From assembly GCF_047974105.1 (NCBI RefSeq), contig NZ_JBHYRS010000005.1:150659-214658 (forward strand): a DNA stretch of 64,000 bases, given 5' to 3'. Source of the DNA: Mitsuokella sp047974105. Its GTDB lineage: Bacteria; Bacillota; Negativicutes; Selenomonadales; Selenomonadaceae. This document shows, one piece after another, positions 59,414 to 64,000 of the stretch. The notes beneath the pieces were generated by a model. The model made no database searches. It saw only the letters and a list, made by a program, of their open reading frames with translations, and was not told the DNA's origin. A program made the position numbers and the translations under genes. Each line of letters starts with the position of its first letter. The stretch's first letter is position 1.

Positions 59414-60261
59414 CCGCAAAACGTAAATATGTATTTCAGGACGGCAAGGAATTGGAACTGGGCAGGCGCACGCTCGTCATGGGCGTGCTCAATGTGACGC
59501 CGGATTCTTTTTCAGATGGCGGTAAGTGGAATACGCATGATAAGGCCCTGCGCCATATGGAAGAGATGGTGCGCGATGGTGCGGATATCATCGATATTGG
59601 TGCAGAATCGAGCCGTCCGGGGTTTAAGACTATGCCGGCTGAGCAGGAAATTGAAAGACTGATGCCCTTTTTGGAGTCCGTGCTCAAAGAATGTCCTGTC
59701 CCTGTATCTGTCGATACGTTCAAGGCAGAGACAGCCCGTGAAGCGGCCAAAGCAGGCTGCCATATGCTCAATGATATCTGGGGCCTGCAGTATAAGGAAG
59801 AGCCGGGCAGGATGGCAAAGGCTGCCGCAGAATCCGGCCTGCCCATCATTGTCATGCATAATCAGGATGGCAAGACGTATGAAAGGGACATCATCGAGAC
59901 AATGAAGGATTTTTTCCGCCGGACCATTGCGATAGCGGACAAGGCCGGCGTGCTGCGTGACAATTTGATTATCGATCCCGGCATCGGCTTTGGCAAAACG
60001 CCGGAGGGCAATCTCACGGTACTGCGCCGTCAGCAGGAACTCCTGAATATTGATGGTACGGAATATCCGCTGCTTTTAGGTACAAGCCGCAAGAGCTTTA
60101 TAGGCGCAGCTCTGGGCCTGCCGGTAGAAGAACGTATGGAAGCGACTGGAGCAACCTGTGTCGTCGGCATTATGAAAGGGGCTGGCATCGTGCGCGTCCA
60201 CGATGTTAAGCCGATTGCGCGCATGTGCCGTATGACAGACGCAATCCTGCAGGCTGATTGA
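59410..60261 (+). CDS. folP: Dihydropteroate synthase
   Basis: 283 residues. Joins pterin pyrophosphate and p-aminobenzoate. Motifs: MGVLNVTPDSFSDGGKW, DIIDIGAESSRPG, DTFKAET (Asp), NDIWGLQ, DPGIGFGKTPEGNL and LGTSRKSFIG. TIM barrel, target of sulfonamides. ATG 59410 overlaps the folE stop, with GGGAGG 9 nt upstream. Confidence 0.96.
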   Translation: MTAKRKYVFQDGKELELGRRTLVMGVLNVTPDSFSDGGKWNTHDKALRHMEEMVRDGADIIDIGAESSRPGFKTMPAEQEIERLMPFLESVLKECPVPVSVDTFKAETAREAAKAGCHMLNDIWGLQYKEEPGRMAKAAAESGLPIIVMHNQDGKTYERDIIETMKDFFRRTIAIADKAGVLRDNLIIDPGIGFGKTPEGNLTVLRRQQELLNIDGTEYPLLLGTSRKSFIGAALGLPVEERMEATGATCVVGIMKGAGIVRVHDVKPIARMCRMTDAILQAD

Positions 60262-60303
60262 GCAGGATGGAATCAAAATTCAAAGGTTATGAGTGAGGGG
60301 CAT

Positions 60304-60672
60304 ATGGATCGTATTACATTGGAACATATGGAGTTTTATGGCTATCATGGCTGTCTGCCGGAAGAACGGCAGCAGGGACAGAAGTTTTTTGTCGATGCTG
60401 TACTGTATCTTGATTTAAAAGAAGCAGGCTGTCATGATGATCTCAGCAAGACGGTCAATTATGCGGAGGTTTTTACGAAAATCCGCAGTATCGTAGAGGG
60501 AGAGCCGGTCTGCCTGATCGAAACCGTAGCGGAGCGTCTGGCGGCCATGATTTTAAAGGAATACGCCCGTATCCTGAAAGTGGAGATAACCGTCCATAAG
60601 CCATCTGCACCCATCCCCGGGAATTTCCGCGATGTGTCGGTCTGTATTGTAAGGGAGCAAGGGCAGAATTGA
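60304..60672 (+). CDS. folB: Dihydroneopterin aldolase
   Basis: 122 residues; RITLEHMEFYGYHGCLPEER (catalytic Tyr/Glu region), VNYAEVFTKIRSIVEG, CLIETVAERLAAMIL, VTVHKPSAPIPG-type end. Makes 6-hydroxymethyl-dihydropterin. ATG 60304 follows GTGAGGGGCAT. Its TGA overlaps the TTG start of folK-folA. Confidence 0.95.
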   Translation: MDRITLEHMEFYGYHGCLPEERQQGQKFFVDAVLYLDLKEAGCHDDLSKTVNYAEVFTKIRSIVEGEPVCLIETVAERLAAMILKEYARILKVEITVHKPSAPIPGNFRDVSVCIVREQGQN

Positions 60673-61700
60673 AAGCAAGAATATGCTATCTGAGCCTTGG
60701 GGCGAATCTTGGCAAACGGGGAGAGACGCTCCGGGAGGCTCTGCGCCGTCTGGCTGTCCTGCCGGAGACAAAGCTCGTGGCCATTTCACCCTTTTATGAA
60801 ACGGCGCCGTGGGGAAAACTTGATCAACCGGCCTTCCTCAATGCAGCGGCTGCGGTCGAAACGCAGTTAGAACCCCTGGTGCTTTTGAGAAGCTGCCAGC
60901 AAATTGAGCAGGAATTGGGACGCGTCCGTCATGAGCATTGGGGGGCACGCACGATTGACATTGACCTGCTGCATATCCCTGGCGTGAAGATGGTGCAGCC
61001 GGAACTGACACTGCCGCATCCCTATCTCGTGCAGCGGGCCTTTGTCCTGCGTCCTCTCGCTGATATTGCCGGTGATATGTCTATAGAAGGCCGTTCTGTG
61101 CGGGAATGGTGTCGATTGACGGCAGAGCAGCAGGTTTCTGTATCTGCGGAACTGGCGGACCCCTGGCCCCTTCGCCTCATCGCCTGCCTTGATGCCAAGG
61201 GCGGACTTGGCTATAGAGGAGATTTACTAGTCCGGCTGCCTGAGGATATGAAGCATTTTCGTGAACTCACCATAGGACAGGCGGTCATCATGGGGCGCAG
61301 AACTATGGAGTCCCTGCCGGGCGGCTGTCCTCTGCCAGACCGCGTCAATATTGTCTTGTCAAAAACACTGCGGTCTCTTGACGGCACAGGATTCGTCCTT
61401 TGCCGCAGCCTGCCTGAGCTTTGGCAGGAACTGGGGCGCCTGCAGCAGGAGAGGGCGGGACGAAGTTATTATTGTATTGGCGGCGCAGAAATCTATAGGA
61501 CGCTGCTGCCTTATGCATACGAAGCCGATATTACCCGGCTGCAGCAGACGTATCAGGCAGACTGTTTTTTCCCGGAACTCACAGATTTTGAGCTCGTGGC
61601 ACGCAGAAAAAGACAGGGATATGCCTTTGAGCGCTACGAGGCCAAAAGACGCACATTATTTGATAGAAAGAAGTTGTTGGCTCATGGAAATCTTTCATAA
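60669..61700 (+). CDS. FolK-FolA fusion: hydroxymethyldihydropterin pyrophosphokinase and dihydrofolate reductase
   Basis: 343 residues. N-terminal FolK (1-165): YLSLGANLGKRGETLREAL, FYETAPWGKLDQPAFLNAAA and GARTIDIDLLHI. From about residue 172 a full DHFR: RLIACLDAKGGLGYRGDLLV, EDMKHFRELTIGQAVIMGRR (NADPH region), ESLPGGCPLPDRVNIVLSK, IGGAEIYRTLLPYA, and the C-terminal DCFFPELTDFE. It combines the last pterin step with folate reduction. Start TTG 60669 overlaps the folB stop (ATTGA). Such a fusion is not the usual organisation. Confidence 0.92.
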   Translation: MKARICYLSLGANLGKRGETLREALRRLAVLPETKLVAISPFYETAPWGKLDQPAFLNAAAAVETQLEPLVLLRSCQQIEQELGRVRHEHWGARTIDIDLLHIPGVKMVQPELTLPHPYLVQRAFVLRPLADIAGDMSIEGRSVREWCRLTAEQQVSVSAELADPWPLRLIACLDAKGGLGYRGDLLVRLPEDMKHFRELTIGQAVIMGRRTMESLPGGCPLPDRVNIVLSKTLRSLDGTGFVLCRSLPELWQELGRLQQERAGRSYYCIGGAEIYRTLLPYAYEADITRLQQTYQADCFFPELTDFELVARRKRQGYAFERYEAKRRTLFDRKKLLAHGNLS

Positions 61701-62358
61701 TGACTGGGCGGAGCTTCTGAATCCGGAGCTCAAGAAGCCGTACTACCGGAAATTGAGGCAGTTTCTGATCAATGAATACCGCACGCATCATGTTTATCCC
61801 GATATGTACTCGATTTTCAATGCCCTTCATTATACAAGTTATGCGGATACAAAAGTCGTGATTCTCGGACAGGATCCCTATCACGGCCCGGGACAGGCTC
61901 ATGGCCTTTCTTTTTCCGTGCTGCCGGGCGTGCAGCCGCCGCCATCACTTCTGAATATCTTCAAAGAACTGCAGACAGACCTTGGCTGCAAAGTCCCGAA
62001 TAATGGCTGTTTAAAGCCCTGGGCGGATCAGGGCGTTCTGCTCTTAAACACGGTGCTGACGGTTCGGGAACACCAGGCGAATTCTCATCATGGTCAGGGC
62101 TGGGAGATTTTCACGGACCGCATCATCGAGCTGCTGAATGAACGGGAGAAGCCCATGGCCTTCATTCTCTGGGGAACGCCGGCAAGGCGCAAGAAAGCGA
62201 TGATTACGAATCCGCATCATTATATTGTGGAGTCACCGCATCCGAGCCCTCTGTCGGCATCGAGGGGCTTCTTTGGCAGCCGGCCTTTTTCTCGGGTCAA
62301 TGATTTTTTGAGACGTACAGGGCAGGAACCCATCAACTGGCAGCTGCCTGATATTTGA
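61684..62358 (+). CDS. ung: Uracil-DNA glycosylase, family 1
   Basis: 224 residues, normal size. Motifs VILGQDPYHGPGQAHGLSFS (catalytic Asp), LLNTVLTVREHQANSH, and VESPHPSPLSA (His loop). Removes uracil from DNA. ATG 61684 is inside the end of folK-folA (17-nt overlap), so it belongs to the folate operon. Confidence 0.95.
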   Translation: MEIFHNDWAELLNPELKKPYYRKLRQFLINEYRTHHVYPDMYSIFNALHYTSYADTKVVILGQDPYHGPGQAHGLSFSVLPGVQPPPSLLNIFKELQTDLGCKVPNNGCLKPWADQGVLLLNTVLTVREHQANSHHGQGWEIFTDRIIELLNEREKPMAFILWGTPARRKKAMITNPHHYIVESPHPSPLSASRGFFGSRPFSRVNDFLRRTGQEPINWQLPDI

Positions 62359-62395
62359 TTTTGCAGGGAAAGTTTCCTGCGCTGGAGGGAATACT

Positions 62396-63433
62396 GTGGG
62401 AGCAAAGGTAACCATTAAAGACGTGGCGGAACTGGCAGGCGTATCGAAGAGTACCGTTTCACGTTACTTGAATCATGGCTATATCAGCGTTGAAAAACAG
62501 AAAAAAGTCCGCGAGGCGATAGAAGCCACGGGCTTTAAGTCGAATTTTTTTGCCAAACGCCTTAAAACGCAGGAAAGCAAGCTCATAGGCATCGTGCTGC
62601 CGCGCATGGATTCTGTGACCGTGGGCAAGCTCTTGTCTGGCATCAACCGCATCCTTGACCCGGCAGGATATCAGGGACTTTTGCTGGTCAGTCACCTTTC
62701 CCAGGAAAAAGAAATCGAGAATATCGAGAATCTTCAGCAGCAGGGCGTAGATGGCATTCTGGTGGACTCTGTCGGCCTGACTCCGCGTCATATTGAGATG
62801 GCTAAGAATACGCCGGTCCCGATTATTTATACGGGACAATGGGATGAAGCGGTTCCGAGCATCAAGATTGATGACTGGAGTGCCGGACGCATGATGGGGG
62901 CGTATTTGCGTCAGATGGGGCACCTGCATGCGGTTTTTGCAGGTGTTACCTCTACGGATAAGGCGGTTGGCGTAGACCGGAAGCAGGGGTTCATAGCGGC
63001 TTTCTGCGAAGGCCGTCCGGAAGCCAGGGTCGATTTTGTGGAGACGGGCTTTGATTTTTTGTCCGCTTATAATAAAAGCGAAGAAATCCTGCAGCTGGCC
63101 CCGACGGTCGTGGTCGGTGCCACGGATAATATCAGTCTGGGTGTCCTGCGCTATCTGCATGAACGCGGCATCAAAGTTCCCGAGGAAATTTCTGTGGTGG
63201 GATTTGGCGGCTATGACGTCGGTGCTGTTGTCTATCCGGCATTGACAACAGTCGCCTTCGATTACGAACTGCTTGGTATGAAAGCGGCGCAGTATCTGTT
63301 GGATCTCCTATCCGGAGAGAACGTTGAAGAAAATCTGACACTGCCATTATTCTTTGTTGAACGTGAAAGTGTACGGAATCTTATGGAGGATAATGAAAAA
63401 AAGGAGCCGGCCTCTTATCGGGGAATGGCATAA
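62396..63433 (+). CDS. LacI family sugar-responsive regulator
   Basis: 345 residues from GTG 62396, 6 nt after GGAGGGA. HTH: VTIKDVAELAGVSKSTVSRY, then NHGYISVEKQKKVREAIE. Effector domain LIGIVLPRMDSVTVGKLLSG, IGYTG-like IIYTGQWDEAVPSIKIDDWS and GFGGYDVGAVVYPALTTVAF. Similar to ScrR/sucrose or trehalose repressors. Its target may be a sugar locus beyond the window. Confidence 0.9.
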   Translation: MGAKVTIKDVAELAGVSKSTVSRYLNHGYISVEKQKKVREAIEATGFKSNFFAKRLKTQESKLIGIVLPRMDSVTVGKLLSGINRILDPAGYQGLLLVSHLSQEKEIENIENLQQQGVDGILVDSVGLTPRHIEMAKNTPVPIIYTGQWDEAVPSIKIDDWSAGRMMGAYLRQMGHLHAVFAGVTSTDKAVGVDRKQGFIAAFCEGRPEARVDFVETGFDFLSAYNKSEEILQLAPTVVVGATDNISLGVLRYLHERGIKVPEEISVVGFGGYDVGAVVYPALTTVAFDYELLGMKAAQYLLDLLSGENVEENLTLPLFFVERESVRNLMEDNEKKEPASYRGMA

Positions 63434-63434
63434 T

Positions 63435-63472
63435 AAAAAGGCTTTACATCGTTTTTGATGCAAAGCCTTTTT
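63435..63472. terminator. Bidirectional terminator
   Basis: AAAAAGGCTTTACATC (63435-63450) and GATGCAAAGCCTTTTT (63457-63472) form a near-perfect stem between converging genes. Confidence 0.93.
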
Positions 63473-63492
63473 GTTTCGTTTGCGGCTGATAC

Positions 63493-63855
63493 TTACTTTT
63501 TGGTAAATGTGATATGAGCTCCAACGGAAAGCACTGGCCGTGCCGGTCCCTTGACGATAATCTGGCCTGGCATGGAGCCTGTGGCATTAAAGATGATTGT
63601 GCAGTGGCCTTCCTCGCGGATGTTATCGTTGGCAGCATCGCCGACTTTTTCAACCGTATACTTGACACCGCCCATGAGCAGCTTGTCGCCCTTCTTGATA
63701 TCCTCTTCGAGTTTGCCAGGTGTATGCTCGATGACCATATCGGAAAGATTCGGGCGAATGCCCTCGTCGAGCAGAATAGCACTGCTGTTGTTTTCGAGAA
63801 ACGTACGTGCGAGATTGCCGATTGCCGTGATCGATACGTCGTATTTGATTTCCAT
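63493..63855 (-). CDS. PTS glucitol/sorbitol-type IIA protein
   Basis: 120 residues. Matches the GutA/SrlB family: ITAIGNLARTFLENNSSAIL, SDMVIEHTPGKL with the candidate phosphoryl His, VEKVGDAANDNIREEGHCTI and MPGQIIVKGPARPVLSVGAH. IIB/IIC partners are not in view. ATG 63855 follows GGGAGGAAAAAGT; an in-frame start farther upstream lacks a ribosome site. It would receive phosphate from HPr. Confidence 0.86.
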   Translation of the reverse strand: MEIKYDVSITAIGNLARTFLENNSSAILLDEGIRPNLSDMVIEHTPGKLEEDIKKGDKLLMGGVKYTVEKVGDAANDNIREEGHCTIIFNATGSMPGQIIVKGPARPVLSVGAHITFTKK

Positions 63856-64000
63856 ACTTTTTCCTCCCAAATGCATATAACGACACATATTGCAATTTTA
63901 AATATGCTATCTATATTATACAGCACTTTACAACTTTTGAAGCAAAATAAAATCGCATAGCCTCCCTCGCGATGTATAATAAAGTCGCTAAACCAAAACA
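63856..64000. other. Window-end intergenic region
   Basis: No gene is evident. On the minus strand TATAAT (about 63914-63919) is a good -10 for the IIA gene, but the -35 is weak. The last 40 bp carry another TATAAT-like box, possibly for the next gene. Confidence 0.4.

Noticed and set aside
61351..61683. N-terminal extension of Ung
   Set aside because: It overlaps the DHFR part in another frame and Ung homology begins at 61684.

Overview
The window reads as chromosomal DNA of a GC-rich, anaerobic, Gram-negative-type Firmicute. The best fit is the Negativicutes, in the Selenomonas/Mitsuokella neighbourhood; this is inferred from gene content and not from any marker gene. Supporting points are Firmicutes-style parA/parB/DUF4446, a SufCBDSU iron-sulfur operon with a SufU scaffold, the futalosine route to menaquinone, an archaeal-type glutamate synthase split into three polypeptides, a ZTP riboswitch before a stand-alone AICAR transformylase, and aspartate ammonia-lyase beside a dicarboxylate carrier. 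Almost all of it looks like vertically inherited core genome. The only mobile DNA seen is one 5'-truncated IS1182-type transposase. No CRISPR array, prophage, rRNA or classic defence island was seen.

Layout. 1-2.7 kb: biotin operon bioY-bioD-bioA (minus) with a BirA-type operator. 2.8-5 kb: the IS remnant and an exported protein of unknown function. 5.2-6.5 kb: AICAR transformylase under a ZTP riboswitch. 6.7-10.9 kb: pfkA, then a methionine synthase split into a catalytic protein and a separate reactivation protein. 11-14.8 kb: parA-parB-DUF4446 with parS sites, then an M23 envelope peptidase behind an unusual promoter and a possible leader peptide. 15-20.1 kb: three-gene glutamate synthase, with a third parS just after it. 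20.2-23.4 kb: MATE exporter divergent from a MerR regulator, then a LysR regulator. 23.5-25.8 kb: a small secreted protein and a tannase-like secreted esterase. 26-30.8 kb: LysR regulator, acyl-CoA synthetase, amino-acid permease, PHP phosphoesterase. 31-31.2 kb: two tRNA-Val genes. 31.3-34.2 kb: purB (behind a structured leader) and purA. 34.3-41.9 kb: arabinose transport and catabolism (transporter, ribulokinase, araD, araA), a LacI-type regulator and a HAD phosphatase. 42-46.8 kb: suf operon. 46.8-52.6 kb: flavoredoxin, Crp/Fnr regulator and a futalosine-pathway operon, bracketed by two groups of DnaA-box-like sequences next to long hairpins. 52.6-58.3 kb: GlnK/GlnL-like two-component system divergent from a CitT-type carrier and aspA. 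58.5-62.4 kb: ferredoxin and a folate operon (folE, folP, folB, a folK-folA fusion) ending in ung. 62.4-64 kb: LacI regulator and a PTS glucitol-type IIA protein.

Functional links. The three purine genes (AICAR transformylase, purB, purA) act late in purine synthesis, and two of the three transcripts begin with structured RNA. Split metH, the folate operon and the formyl-folate-using transformylase share one-carbon metabolism. Glutamate synthase, aspA and the GlnKL-like pair suggest co-ordinated nitrogen and C4-dicarboxylate control; the gltS and aspA promoters share a TGTATACA-type palindrome. No wholly new system is evident. The most promising leads are the purB leader RNA, the promoter flanked by an 11-bp inverted repeat with a 27-codon leader at 13.4-13.6 kb, the paired MqnE plus MTAP-like phosphorylase in the menaquinone operon, the shared TGTATACA operators, and the two DnaA-box groups.
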